The position numbers and the translations under genes were made by a program. DNA of 64,000 nt from Lactifluus volemus (Eukaryota; Basidiomycota; Agaricomycetes; Russulales; Russulaceae). Below are positions 30,406-42,599 of this stretch, one piece after another (the stretch's first letter is position 1; each line of letters starts with the position of its first letter). The stretch lies in NCBI GenBank assembly GCA_022376515.1, contig WTXI01000153.1, positions 1 through 64,000 of the forward strand. The letters are read 5' to 3'. The notes under the pieces were generated by a model. That model was not told the origin of the DNA and did no database searches. It saw nothing but the letters and a program-made list of their open reading frames with translations.

Positions 30406-32241
30406 ATGTCGACCATTCTATCACTCCCTGAAGAGCTCATAGTCGAGATCATGATTAAAGGGGATCACAAGATGCTCATGGCCTGCCAGAGGGTAAATAA
30501 CCGGCGGTGGTTGTCCCCTCGACTCGTTTGCTCATATCAAGCACTTCAGGTTTGCCGCACGCTCAACGTCATCATTAGTAATTCTCTCTCTTTGCAGTAT
30601 ATCATTTCTCTAGCAGCCTGTGGCATGCGGGATAGTCTGCCAACCATCGCCTGTGAGGGAATAGTCGAACGACTCCAGAAACTGCACCAGCACGAGGCCG
30701 CCTGGAGAGAGATCGCATGGTCCGGCGCCGGAGTTGTAACGCACCATGCGGCATTCGAAGTCCCCGTCGCCATCTCTGGCGGGGTGCTCGCATTTCTAGT
30801 CGGGCATTCGGATCACCGGGAGACTGATAACCTGCTCCTTCTTTTCCGCGTCCCGTCGAAGCTCCGGGGAGTACCTGGTGAGAGCTGGGAGTTGCCAATG
30901 AGCGGCATAGGTAAGCTGTTGGAAATTGCTATCGACTCTGCTCAGGACCTCCTTCTGTGTATGAGGTGCGGACTTGAATCTCCTTAGCTATGGGTCTATA
31001 ACACAGTAAATACAGGGCTTCAAGTCCAAGTTACGATTTACACGTACGAGCGTTGTCGTCTGGAAAAGTCCACCCTTCGGTCCTTCATGCTGGCACGTTT
31101 AATATGGGGATAGGTTCGCCCGACGTACTAGCCGGAGAATCCGTCATCTGCTGCAATCATGTAGCGGTTGTTGTGAGGCATCCCACGCTGACCGGAGCGA
31201 CTGTTGTTGTCTGGAACTGGAAACTAGGAACTCAGGTGGTGACGATCGTAAGCTCTCATGTACTACTACTATAGTAGGTGACATTAGTAATAACGCCACT
31301 TTCAGCGACCGGTATTTACGCATCTCGGGGTCGATGTCACTTTCCTCGACGAGACGCACCTAATGATACCAGCCTCAGTATCCGACTCTCCACTGTACCC
31401 GGGACAGGACTACAAACTCACCCTCACCGTATACGACTTTGGACACTCGGCCACCGCATTTGGACCCAAAGTTGTTATGACCCCATATTGTTTCCACGTT
31501 CCACTTCCCGCGAAATTAGATATACCCTTCCGCCAAGTACGTATCAACATTAACACCGCATCATTTTCGTCGCCTGTCGCGCCGTGTCCACAAGGATACT
31601 TTCACGCAGACCCGGAGGACCGCATCTTGACGCTGGAGGTGACGGACGGCAACTTGATGCGGGCAAAAGAGTCCGCAGAGCTGAACGCACCCGTACGCAC
31701 CTTCCTCGCATACATGGCGGCACACCCTCCCACAGCTGTGGCGACATCCAAGCGTGACCGGATTGATGTGCCGTGGGAGGCGTGGGGCCCCCATGGTGCG
31801 CATCTCGTGCGCTCCACAGACCGGCCCTACATCTTCCATCGACCACGGACGTGTGGTATGCGCGTCCTGGGTGCGCCCTTGGGAAAGAAATCTGTGGTCA
31901 TAGCAGACTACCACCCAGGACGTGTCGCGCGCAGCGTCGGCCTGGACGCGGCTGCGCGAGTCCGTGCCCGCGCGTCTCCGGAAATTCGGCAGGGGGCCCA
32001 ACTTCGACACGCGTCATTGGCGTGCGTCACGAAGGAAGTACCACTGCCTAAAGAGCTGCAGGAGATATCGAAGAATCTGATGATGTTTTTGTGTGAGGAC
32101 GCGTTGCTTGTGTTTGAGGTGAGTTATGTTTTTTTTTACCTCTATCGTCTGCGGTTGGACCGGTGATCTAACTGCCAGTTGTCTGGTCAGTACGTCGTCG
32201 ATGGCTTTAAGTTTCATAGGGTATTTTCATACACATTCTGA
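30406..32241 (+). CDS. F-box-like protein, gene A (five exons)
   Basis: Predicted 539 residues from exons 30406-30492, 30550-30965, 31007-31247, 31306-32118 and 32179-32241. The N-terminus MSTILSLPEELIVEIM is the F-box start, and HEAAWREIAW and VVVWNWKLGTQVV are blocks shared with gene B. Exon 2 has the same length (416 nt) as in gene B, and all four intron positions and phases agree, which supports the model. The 41 nt second intron is short; a donor at 30957 is an alternative. Likely an SCF adaptor of the kind expanded in agaricomycetes; target unknown. Confidence 0.8.
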
Positions 32242-33477
32242 CTGGACAGTGGCGACGAGTGTGACGGGGGAATTAACGAAGATGCGATGCGATACTTCCA
32301 TTTTGTTCTAGATTCATGGACGTCACTGGATCCAAATTCGTACATTGTAGGTTTGTTCGTGTGCCGATGATATATATCACCAGTCCGAAATTCCGAGATA
32401 TCCACATTGTGTGATTGTGTGATTGCGTCATCACGTTTCTGTCCTCTGTTTCTATACTAGTAAGTTGGTAGATAGCTGTGCTCTACTTGTACTTCACTGG
32501 CAACACCCTGTGAATTCTACTCAGAGTAGCAGCGAACCCCTTTCGTTTTACTCGTGGAACTTGTCTGACATTTACGTAGTCATTCTACCTTCAAGACAGC
32601 CCCCCCTTCTCATTCCGCAGTCTCGCGGACGCCGAATACTGTCGATCAACTGCATACTAAATCTCACGATCGTGCGAGGTTCGGTGTCGCGGATCCACAA
32701 CATGTATGGGATATCTTCCTGTACAAACCTCCCAGCCAGGTAAAATACTCTTCAAGTTGTTTCCATGCACACGCCGCGTCCAGTTTCAATCTCAAAGTTA
32801 AAAGTAAGGTGTACTGTCTTTACTAATTAATAATGCACCACTCCTCCCCATCCTAGATTGAGTGTGGACCATTCGACCAAGTTTGCAGCTGGGGGTTCAT
32901 ATTGTATCGCTGCGGTACAGTATTTGTATTTTCATCAATTTCATCAAGGTACAGCACCTGCTTTAGACTACTAGGTTCCGGGACACCCCGACTCGGATCA
33001 GTCCTCATGTGATAATGTGCAGTGGTTACCGCTTACCGCTTACCACTGTGACATACAAGTATTTGACCCCTCGTCCTGGCCGAACCAACGAAGAAGCCCA
33101 ACCAAAGAGGATTGGTTTTTGGTGGAGGAGGGAGCTTCGCTCTGCGTGCCCAAAGCTAGGAGAGTCACGTAAAATAACGTGATATCATGGGCCGGGGGAT
33201 TACCCCTACTAACTGTTAGCCGAATGTTCCCGGCCACTCACCACATTTGATTCATTCGGCTAATAGGGGTTGTATGTACCCAGGGCCACCAAGCGTGCTC
33301 GATCTATCTGCGATAACCATAGTTTGAAATTTCAGAGATCGAACCGTCGCTTGGACCGCTTGTGCCCGAAGGTTGTGAGGGGTGTGGGTGAACACAGATG
33401 CGACCTCTAGCTGCGCTCCTCCCTGCTCATCCGAGTCAGTCAAGTTGACAAAGGAAATCACTCGACCCAACTTGATC
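32242..33477. other. Intergenic region between genes A and B
   Basis: No supported gene. A hairpin at 33202-33270 is listed separately. The rest is unique-looking sequence with short chance ORFs. Confidence 0.5.
33202..33270. repeat. Inverted repeat (hairpin) upstream of gene B
   Basis: TTAGCCGAATG (33216-33226) pairs perfectly with CATTCGGCTAA (33253-33263), and outer arms acccct (33202-33207) and aggggt (33265-33270) extend it, with a bulge of about 8 nt on the left. It lies about 210 bp before the start of gene B. It could be a small foldback element or a regulatory structure. Confidence 0.6.
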
Positions 33478-35513
33478 ATGAGCTCACTCTTCGTACGAAA
33501 AGCTCGCTTCGCCCAGCGTTTTGCTACCCAAGCTGGCCTCAAGCTCGGGGGGGTCATGTCTGAGATTATTCACCCCGCCAAGTCAATCCCTTCCTCATCT
33601 AAACCCGGTCTTTTATTTCGGCTTCCCGAGGAACTTTTGATCGCCATCCTATTATACCTCGATGAACCGTCGATTTCCGCTTGCAATCAGGTACGTACGA
33701 AAGAAAAAAACAAAGGCCCCGATTTCGGTCCGGCTCACAATACACCGATCTCTTTTTGTTCTTCTCAGACATGCCACGGTCTACGACATGCAATAGCAAA
33801 CAGCATGCTGTTGCAATACAAGCTCGCTCTCTTCTATTCTGGTATGCTTGACGGCCCACGGATCGACCCCGACCACCATACTCAACTATACCGATTCCTG
33901 GCTCACGACGCTGCGTGGAGACAACTCAGGTGGGTAGAGGTGCACTCGTTGACCCACCTCACTGGGCCGTTCCACCCGGCCGCCATTTCGGGTCGCACGA
34001 TAGCTTTCATACCGTTCGGTCCTGGCCCTGTCAGTGGCTTCAGGTTGTTCATACAACAATTCCCTTCAGCGTTCCGCGGGACGGAGATTAAACAGTGGGA
34101 GCTTCAGTTCCAGGTCATGTCGGTACACGACACGCTCCTGGATGCTTCGCAGAACTTGCTCATCTTACTCGAGTGCGATCCTCTGTGCGTCCTTTTTCTA
34201 CGGTTTTGCACCGCATGACATCTCATGACGCACAGTACGGGATATACTACGGCATACTTGGTGTATAGTATGTTGACAGGCGAGCCCCATCCGCTTGCTG
34301 CGCACCGAGGTCGCATAGCGGTTCCAGATGGGCTGAAGATCGTTCTCGAAGGCTCGGGCATTTGTGAGGATTACCTAGGGGCTGTAGCTTTTAACGTGTG
34401 GGACGGCTTCACGTACCTCGTCTTATGGAACTGGAAAACTGGTGAAGCCAAGGTGAACTCGGTGAGGAGGAATCCCTGACCTTTTCCCGTTTCTCCGACG
34501 CTCATGATTGTCTTAACACATCAGCGTCTGCCGACACCTTCACGGGGCCTCAAACCCGCATTCAACTTTCTCGACAGACACCACATCCTGACTGGGTTCC
34601 TCTGGGAAGACGAGAGCCAGCCGAGAGATCTGCTCGTGTGCGCTTTGGACCAGCAGTGCCTTTCCGATGATGGTCTGATAAACGCGGTGCCCACCTTCCT
34701 CTTCACGGTCCCTGGAAAGCTCCCACAGAGAGATTATTGGGAGATGACCACGCACCGAAACGCGATCCCCATCCGCCCAAAAAATTGCTCACTGGAGGGG
34801 TACTTTGACAACAACCCGGACGACCAACTCATCGTGATCGAGATCGCGAGCCGCTGGTACGCGTCTGAAAAGGCCTGCGTGGCCATGACCCTGTTCATCC
34901 CAACGCGCGCGATGCTTAGTCGCATCACCACATACGCACCCGCATCACCAACGTCACCCACATCGCACACGTCGTCGTCGTTATCGTCGTCATCCTACAC
35001 GACGATGCCCGTAGCCAGATTCGTGTGGGATCGGTGGGGCAAGGACCATGTGCTGCTCGAGAAGCGACGCGATCGCGAGCGTCGCTTGCCGATGCTCTCG
35101 CGCGTCTGTGGACTGCGCGTCGTCTCGCGCAGACCGGTCGTACTCAAGGATGACTCGGTCGTCGTTCGCGTCATGGATTTCCATCCACATCGCGCGATGC
35201 GTAGCGTGGGCACCTCGAATCCCTCCGGCAGACTCGGCTCACGCGGCGCGGCGCCCCTCCACGCCGTGATTGACGTGCCGTTACCGGAGGAGGCGCGGGG
35301 CGTAGACCCGATTCTATTCTCAACTGTGATCTGCCAGGATGCATTGATCATCTTTGAGGTATGTCTGTTTTTTTTTTTTTTCGTGCGTACACCTTGCGTG
35401 CGCACGTGGGTTTTTGAAAGTCATGATGAAGAGACTGACTGACTTGGCCGTCCTCTTAGCGTTTGTCGGTCGATAGCGGTGGGCTGAGGAACATCCATCT
35501 GTGTTCTTTTTGA
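33478..35513 (+). CDS. F-box-like protein, gene B (five exons)
   Basis: Predicted 580 residues from exons 33478-33690, 33769-34184, 34236-34461, 34525-35358 and 35460-35513. The F-box is LLFRLPEELLIAILLYLDEPS (about residues 43-63). Later blocks match gene A (HDAAWRQLRWVEV, YLVLWNWKTGEAKV, GYFDNNPDDQLIVIEIA, DALIIFE). The last exon encodes RLSVDSGGLRNIHLCSF. A serine/threonine-rich low-complexity stretch (TSPTSHTSSSLSSSS) is absent from gene A. In-frame ATGs at 33382 and 33550 are alternative starts. Tandem paralogue of gene A. Confidence 0.82.
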
Positions 35514-36556
35514 GGCGGGCCACTACTGTCCGTCCCCTTCCTTTTTTTTTTCTTTTTAGACATCGTCGGGGTAATGGACGTATACACGGACGGATAGAGG
35601 ATCGGAATACCTCAGAATCGTGGCTTTTATGTATTACAATGTGCTCGCGCTTTGTCTTTCCTTTCAATTCACGTTCTAATTCGCATATCTTCGTTACGAT
35701 GCAAAGTGCTTTCTGTTTTTTTAGGGCTAATTAGGTTTATTAATATTAACAATTAAAATTTTCCTCATAAGTTAGTAATTACCTAGGAGTAAAGGGGGGG
35801 GGATCACATGGCCCAGATCACTTATCTTAAGGGGGGATCCCGCTTCATCGGCCTGCGTACAGCAGCACTCCGAGCCCTCGATCTCGATGCTTCGGATCTT
35901 TGCGAAGGATTTGCGTTGACGGGAAAGAGACAATCCTCTCGGGAGAATACGGAGACGACTAGTAGCATTCACCAAAATATCATGCCAACTCAGTCTTTTT
36001 GAGCCATCAGCATAGAACAGGTGGACTGCTATGTGCATCAGTCCAGCACAGGAGAGTGATAGTTGTGGGGGAGACGGGGTATCAACAAGTCTCGCAACAA
36101 TCGGTATCTTGAGGCACCACAGGCACCACATCTGAAGATCTGAATCTCAAGGCTGTGGTTCGCCGATCAGAGGACCTAAAAGGTCAAAAGCGAAAAAACG
36201 AAAAAAAAGGCGGCTTTTTATCACGTTACATACAGTCTACGTGCATAATCACCGAAGCGAGCGCGAGAAAGGTCGCTGAGAAAGACTAGGCGAACGAATC
36301 ATAACTTAGAATTTTTTATAGTACTTTGAACCGTACACAACCAATCAAAAGTTAGGTATCCTATATCGTACAAGTCTATTAATAAAGCAGCACAAAAAGA
36401 GAGGGAGAACGAACGAGCAAAAAACCAAACAGCCAATCAAATCAACAGACTTCTAGCCTAAATCCAGTTTTAGATGGTTGCTAGATATGGAGACGAGGAA
36501 AAACGAAAAAAAAAAGTTAAAAAGAACGGATTCTTTGGGGTTAGCAAGCGAAGAGG
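35514..36556. other. Intergenic region, convergent 3' ends
   Basis: Lies between the 3' end of gene B and the 3' end of the kinase gene. AT-rich with homopolymer runs near 35540, 36205 and 36510. An unconfirmed minus-strand ORF (35772-36131) has no recognisable domain and is not called. Confidence 0.45.
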
Positions 36557-38651
36557 TCACGATCTTAGTTGCATACGCCTCCACAAGTCTCCGAGCACGC
36601 TGATAGCATTTTGGGGACTATTAGGTCCCGCGCCCGCTGCACCGCCGGCATGGGGATCGATATCAAACGACCCAGGCATGCGTAGTTCATCCTCCTTGTG
36701 CGGGTCTGCGTGTCCCTCAGCGGGTGTATGACCGTTATTGACATGATTGGGCGAGGCATGTGTCTTGCGAGCTGGGGACTTTGGCTGTACAGGGGGGGTC
36801 GTCCGGTCCTCCTGTTTCGACGCGTCTCGCCGCTCGGCCTTATTGACTTCAGGAATCGAAATAAACGAAGCCGACGAAGATGACGACGACGACGACATCC
36901 TCGGCGTCGGCGTTTTTGCTCCTCCTCCTCCTCCTGCGGCGGCGGCAGCAGCAGCAGCTATCGCCACCAGGTCAGTCTTCGGCTTGGGACGGTCTGGCGA
37001 TGGCACTTCGAGGTGTTGTTGTTTCGGGGTGTCCCGTTTCTGTCGCCACTGCGATGCACTATCTTCGCATTCTTCGTCGCTGCTATCCAGTTTGGTCTTG
37101 CTCCTGGCGCCGTTTGCAAGGCGGGACATGATCCGCACGGCGCCGATAGCTTGACGCCAGCGCGCCCGGGGATCAAAGTTCTCGCGTATGCCAATAAGGA
37201 GGTCGTGCTCGGTCGAGGGAGCATGGGTCGTGAGCCAAACGTTATCCAACGCACCCTGGGCGGTAGGACGCACGCACGGATCGGGCTTCACCAGCGTACG
37301 AATGAACGTCTTTGCTGTTTGGGAACACAAAATGAGAACGACTGTCACAGGTAAACACATGGCATACCCTCATTGGATACATTCGCCCAGTATCGATCGT
37401 GGAATTGGATCTTCGCTTCTGTTGTCTTCCGGATGAGTTCCTTAGGGTCATCTGACTGGAAAGGGGTGTATCCACAAAGGAGGATGTAGGAGATGATGCT
37501 AGAAGAGTTGCTTAGCATTCCATTGCCGAGTATTGCTTGAGGAAGGTAAGGAGACGCACCCAATGGCCCAGATATCAACAGGCTTCCCATGCCCAATGTT
37601 GTTCAGAACCTCTGGTGCCACGTAACCAAAACTTCCTGCGAGAGTCGTGAGTTGTTCCTCGGGGGAATGAAGATGCTTCGCGCTGCAGTTACGTGACGCG
37701 CACGTGGTAGAGTCATTAAGTCGTTCATTTTAGAACAAGCGATGGCAAAGTGGCTCACATGCCAAAGTCGACGATAACGATGTCCGAAGATGGGTCCCTC
37801 GAACGGTACAAGATGTTCTCTGGTCTGGAAAAATGCCCATTCATCAGGACCAAGAATATGAGACCAAATAGAGGGCGACGTACTTGAGATCGCGGTGTAC
37901 GATGTCATGATCGTGCAAGTACTTTACGCCAGACAATATGGACCTTGATAACGCTTAAGGCACGCTGACCCATCAGTAGTGGAGCGGTATGACGTACCGA
38001 AGGACCGCGACCGCATCATTCTCAGTGAACCGTCCGCGCTGGCAGATGCGCTCGAATAGCTCTCCACCAGTTGCGAGCTCGAAAGAGAGATAGTATTTTG
38101 ACCGTGACTCGAAACATTCGTAGAATTTGACCTGCAACAAGGGTATCGATGAGAGGGCGTCAGGGTTTAAGGGTGGGCAGACGTACGATATTTGGATGAT
38201 CGAGACCCTTGAGGACGTCCATCTCACTCCAAACGCTCGCCTCATTCCCTTTGACCTTTTTCTTCGGAATCACCTTGAGCGCGACCTCGCGGGTGATGCC
38301 ATTCGCCGAGTCGGCCGGGCCCCGATTCGAAGCGGAGAGGTATGAACCCGCGGTGGACGAGTGAGTTATAGAAGGGGACTTTGAGCCAGGTGAACTCCGA
38401 AGAGATGATGCGTCAGCAGTGCGGCGTTCGGTGGGGGTCATCTGTTCCAAGGGAACGTGCCATGTGGTGCGCTAGCGTGCCATATGGGAGTCATTTATGA
38501 ACATCAGCCTTGTATGCGGGGCCAGAGGTGTAATTCGCACCATCACTCTTCCAAATGCCCCAGTTCCAAGCACATTATGAATCTCATATTGCTTCTTCTT
38601 AATGGCCGATGGAGGTTGGTGTAAGACCTTTTCGGAAACGAGTGAGAGCAT
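36557..38651 (-). CDS. Calcium/calmodulin-dependent-type protein kinase (CAMK family)
   Basis: Predicted 545 residues from eight exons: 38651-38541, 38441-38187, 38131-37998, 37943-37884, 37824-37759, 37682-37560, 37498-37368 and 37314-36557. All seven joins keep frame. Motifs in order: glycine loop [70 protein letters not shown], and [16 protein letters not shown]. After the kinase core, [22 protein letters not shown] resembles the autoinhibitory/calmodulin-binding helix of fungal CaMK. The tail is low complexity (polyalanine, polyserine). A 50-residue serine-rich insert sits between the glycine loop and the VALK lysine. Role: calcium-responsive Ser/Thr phosphorylation in the cytosol. Confidence 0.9.
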
Positions 38652-39403
38652 GTCGTGTTGGTGAAGAACAAAAGTGTTCGGTTAGTGAATTGGGATGATC
38701 AATGAATGAGCTTTGCAATGTGAGTAGGAGGAAGATCTTGACTGTTAAGCGTATCAAGTTGAACCCCTTGGCAGCAACTTGGCAGCAACCATTTCGATTA
38801 ACGGCACTCGGCTGTGCCCGGTGCCTCGCCGCCTCCAACAAGCGAAATTGCACCTCATATTTTCATAATCGAGCGCCAACCGTCTTTCATCATCCACCTA
38901 CGCACACGACACCCTACTCTTTGCCTTTTCTTTGGTGAAGCGATGACTGTAACATGATATATATATATATATATATAATATTTCTCTTCTGAGGTCACTG
39001 GCAGGAGGGATGTGAAATCATGATGCCGTGACTGTATCAAGTTGCCAAGTTAACCAGACCAGTCGTTCTTCTTCTCGACAATAGGCTCAGACGCTCGAGG
39101 CGTCCGCGAATACTGTATGCAGGCTGGTACCGTAGCGCGCATCACACAAGCTGCCGCTCCCGATCATTCCTTTCGGATATATGGCACAGCTGTGGAATCT
39201 GTACTCAATTCCATGTCAAAGTTAGAGTGTATTCAACATCAAGAGCGCTGAACATATCCTTGTGTATTGTATGCCGCAAGGGCAAGGGGTTCGAGGAACC
39301 CTTTTCACACGTTTCCTCGTTCTAACTTAGGAGTCTAGAGCATCATGATATCACACGTGACGTTGCCGTCGCCGACGCAGTACAGTACGACAATTAAGAT
39401 AGT
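38652..39403. other. Intergenic region: kinase promoter side
   Basis: 5' flank of the kinase gene and 3' flank of the dienoyl-CoA isomerase gene, both on the minus strand. Contains an AT dinucleotide repeat (38957-38977). No gene is seen. Confidence 0.5.
38957..38977. repeat. (AT)n microsatellite
   Basis: About ten uninterrupted AT units, 300 bp upstream of the kinase start codon. Confidence 0.9.
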
Positions 39404-40616
39404 TTACAGCTTTGCTTTGTCTCTCGAAGGCTCCGTCAGGTTATCATACTTGATCTTCTGCTTATTCTTGATGGCTTTAACGGACTCTCTAAGATCCTGT
39501 AAGAGATGTCTCAGTGCCTGCGTGCCAAGTGCCAGAGGGTGGTCGAATACCTTTGTCTGAAGTGCAAACGCCCCCCACGTCGCCTGATACTCAAGTGCCT
39601 CTTCCATTCTACAAGGGAGAACCAAAGCAAAAAAATAGTAATCATCAGCACACACATACACTTTTCCAGTTGCGGGTGGGGATAGTACCCGTACGCACGA
39701 GTGATCAAGCGCATGCGCCAAAAACCGTTTAACACCAACAACCGCGACGGGGCTCTTTCCCGCCACTACCTTGGCAAACGCGATCGCGGCGCTCACGACC
39801 TCCTCACGCGACCCATCCACGACGCGCGACACGATCCCGAGCCGACTTGCCTCGTCCGCGCCAAACGTGCGTCCCTCGAGCGCGAGTTCATACAACAACG
39901 ACGTATTCCCGATCAACTTTGGCATGCGCGCCAGTGTGCCGAGATCGGCCGCCAAACCGACGTCCACCTCCTTGATGCTGAACGAGGCGTCCGTCGCCGC
40001 CCAGCGCACGTCGACGGCGCTGAGAGCGTCCAGTGCGAGTCCAAATGTCACGCCGTGCACGGCTGCGATGACGGGTTGTGGGATGCGAGAGGGCGCGCCG
40101 ATCGCGTGTTGGAAGGCGAGGAGGTGCGTGCGGATTAGGAGACCGCGCCGGCCGGGGTCGGTGTACTGAGGTAGCGCAAGCAGTTCGGATACTGTGTTTT
40201 GTGTTTAGTTTTAAAGTTCGATGGAGATGTGGTTGCCACCGATGAACACGTACGATCCACGCCGGCTGAGAACGCTTTTGTCACGGCGGAGGAGAGAACT
40301 ACGACCCTTACGGTGGGGTCATTGGCGATGCTGTCAAAGACGGCGCCGTACTCGCGCCATAACCTGATTCGAATATAGTGTCGTGTCAATGTCAACCACA
40401 AGGGAAGGGTGAAACTTCATTCGCTTCCGTACGCGGTATTGAATGCGTTCACGGGGGGCCTAAGGAACAAAATATTATTTCATTTGTCTCTCAAATGATG
40501 TCGGTAAAACGTTTATGGAACCTGTTGAGCTCAACGTGGAGCACATTCTCGAATGGAAAGCTTAGAGTTAAATGCTGAAATGTAGAGGCGTATGACGGTG
40601 ACGGGATTATGGGCAT
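39404..40616 (-). CDS. Peroxisomal delta(3,5)-delta(2,4)-dienoyl-CoA isomerase
   Basis: Predicted 291 residues from six exons: 40616-40522, 40459-40433, 40363-40254, 40191-39699, 39608-39551 and 39496-39404. Crotonase fold: FQHLTLSFPFENVLHVELNRPPVNAF start, oxyanion-hole AFSAGVDL, and the diagnostic FSIKEVDVGLAADLGTLARMP, whose Glu and Asp match catalytic residues of the ECH1/Dci1 family. The C-terminal residues AKL form a type 1 peroxisomal targeting signal. It isomerises 3,5-dienoyl-CoA to 2,4-dienoyl-CoA in beta-oxidation of unsaturated fatty acids. The 54 nt last intron is in frame and could be misread as coding. A more upstream ATG (40805) is possible but less likely. Confidence 0.9.
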
Positions 40617-41572
40617 GTCAGAACAAGGGAAGTTACCTTGTGTCAAAATGACAAGTCCGGGGTGGCGGGCCCGAGGCCGCGCGACACCTGATTGATCCAT
40701 ACTTCGGTTATGTTGTTGAGTCCGATCAACACCTCGCTTCGCCATTGAATATAAATATAAATATTGTCCTGTCCCCGTCTGACGTACAGTCGACGACTCA
40801 TGCACTCATGACCTATAAAGTGATTAGTGGACCCCTGGGACTACGTTATGAAATTTATGGGGTAATAGCGCGGTCAATGAATTGACTTTCTGACTTTGAA
40901 GGAGTCAAGGTATGAGAGTTATGTACCGGGCTTGATCCCACCCTGGGAGTGATAGTACGACATATTCACAAATCACAAGAGGTTTGCGCCGCACTGCCAG
41001 CGGAGCAATACAGTGAAAGTGTAGAAAAGGTTCGAATCCCCGAATCGCAGGCCCTTCTTCGTCTTCGATCGATGTTGCGCCCCATTCAGGTTTGAATGTT
41101 CTCACTCCACCCTGTAATCACCGACTGGCCAAGGGCCATCTTTCTGTGATGTGTCGTTGATCTTTCCAGTGTGCTTTTCATCCCTGTGTGCGGTTGCTTA
41201 GCAGCAACGCCACGAGAAAGATCACAACAACATAACAAGGTGGTCCTGGTAACGCACGTTAAAACATAATCTCACAAGGAACGGGCGCTGGATCCTGGAC
41301 AGATAACGACATCCATCATCCATCAGAGATACGGGGAGCTTCTAGGAGGTGTCACACTGTATTGACATAAGCGCTTGCCACTAGCATTAATTTTTTTTTC
41401 ATGGACACAGAAACACCTTACCACCCGATGTTCAGGACATTCGATGGCTTCAAAGGTAGCCCAACAATTTTACATGAAATTATGGAGTTTGAAGAGCAAC
41501 AATGTAAACTGAGCATGTAAACCTAAGGAGTTCGTAAGATACGTGTCCTTTCGAATACTACCCCGCCATCAA
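40617..41572. other. Intergenic region
   Basis: 5' flank of the dienoyl-CoA isomerase gene and 3' flank of the first acetate-transporter gene. A B-box-like ggttcgaatcc at 41029 has no tRNA around it. Nothing else is recognised. Confidence 0.45.
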
Positions 41573-42599
41573 TCAAGGGCGTGGAGGATATTTCCCAAGG
41601 GGGATAGTGAAAATGTCATTCTCAGTGAGCATTTCACCAAGACCACAGTAATACGCAATGAGCGCGGTGATGATACCGAGGTATCCTCCACCCTTGACCA
41701 CGTTTTCTTTGGCCAGCAAGTTACCTGCAGAGTACTCAATGAGGGGATATCACGAACGTCAAAGACGAGTTTCACGTACCAATGGCGAGAACCATGAACG
41801 TCAAGGTGAGGAAGAAGAAAAGTGCAGCCAATCCGACCGACTTGCGTAGGGAGCCAAGGCTATACAATGGTTTGTCAACGTCGCCACTCAGGGTTGAGAT
41901 GATGAAATAAACAAGGGCTTACAAAAACAGGAACGTGATGATCATCCAGGACAGAAGGTAAATTCCGATCGCATTACCTTCCTGGCCCGGCGCATCGGCA
42001 TAGGCGGCACCAACGCCCGAGTCAGGAATGAGCAGCGTGGCAAATGAAAGCCAAAATGCGCCGTAGGAGGCAAATGCTATAAAAATAAGGTCAGCAGACA
42101 TGAAAAAAATGAAGAACCCAAAGCGAGCCGAGGATAAACAATTGTTGCGACGGCAGCGGCGACCATTTTTAACTCCGAACTTTGTGGTACGAAGCAACGA
42201 CACTCCACGGCCATGTGGTTGCTACTCATGTCGGTAGCGATCGCAATGCCACCTCATTACCCCCAAAAAATAATGGAATGATCGACCTACCAGTGGCACC
42301 AAAAGTATTACCAGTGGCAAACTCCCACATTCCAGCGAGGAATTGGGCGAGTCCACCATAAAAGAGAGCCATACCGACGACCACATTGGGAATAATGACG
42401 TGACGGGCATGAACATTATAGAGGGAAAGAACAAGGGTGGTCGATGCGAAGCCGAAGAGACCGCTGAGAGTGTCATGGACGACCGTGACGATGAGTTATA
42501 GAACATGTAATTAGCAAGGCAAACATACAGTGGGGCAGGATTTCCTAGGCGGCGAGGCTGGGGACGGTGAGCAGGCTCAACCTTCTCAATGTCAGACAT
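41573..42599 (-). CDS. GPR1/FUN34/YaaH-family acetate transporter, copy 1
   Basis: Predicted 209 residues from five exons: 42599-42529, 42463-42291, 42076-41923, 41859-41780 and 41724-41573. The family signature NPAPLGLF is rebuilt across intron 1. GMWEFATGNTFGAT, AFASYGAFWLSFA, LRKSVGLAALFFFLT and GIITALIAYYCGLGE complete a six-helix plasma-membrane protein of typical length. The family carries acetate, and in some members succinate or ammonium. Intron 2 is 214 nt against 69 nt in copy 2. Read without splicing the gene looks broken, but all joins keep frame. Confidence 0.88.

Noticed and set aside
35772..36131. Minus-strand ORF of 119 residues between gene B and the kinase
   Set aside because: No recognisable domain, no paralogue in the window, and located in a 3' intergenic region; probably chance.
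41020..41040. B-box-like ggttcgaatcc, possible tRNA gene
   Set aside because: No A box, acceptor stem or cloverleaf can be formed around it.
42222..42599. Unspliced minus-strand ORF at the first transporter gene, suggesting a pseudogene
   Set aside because: Splicing five exons restores a complete family member with the same intron phases as its paralogue.
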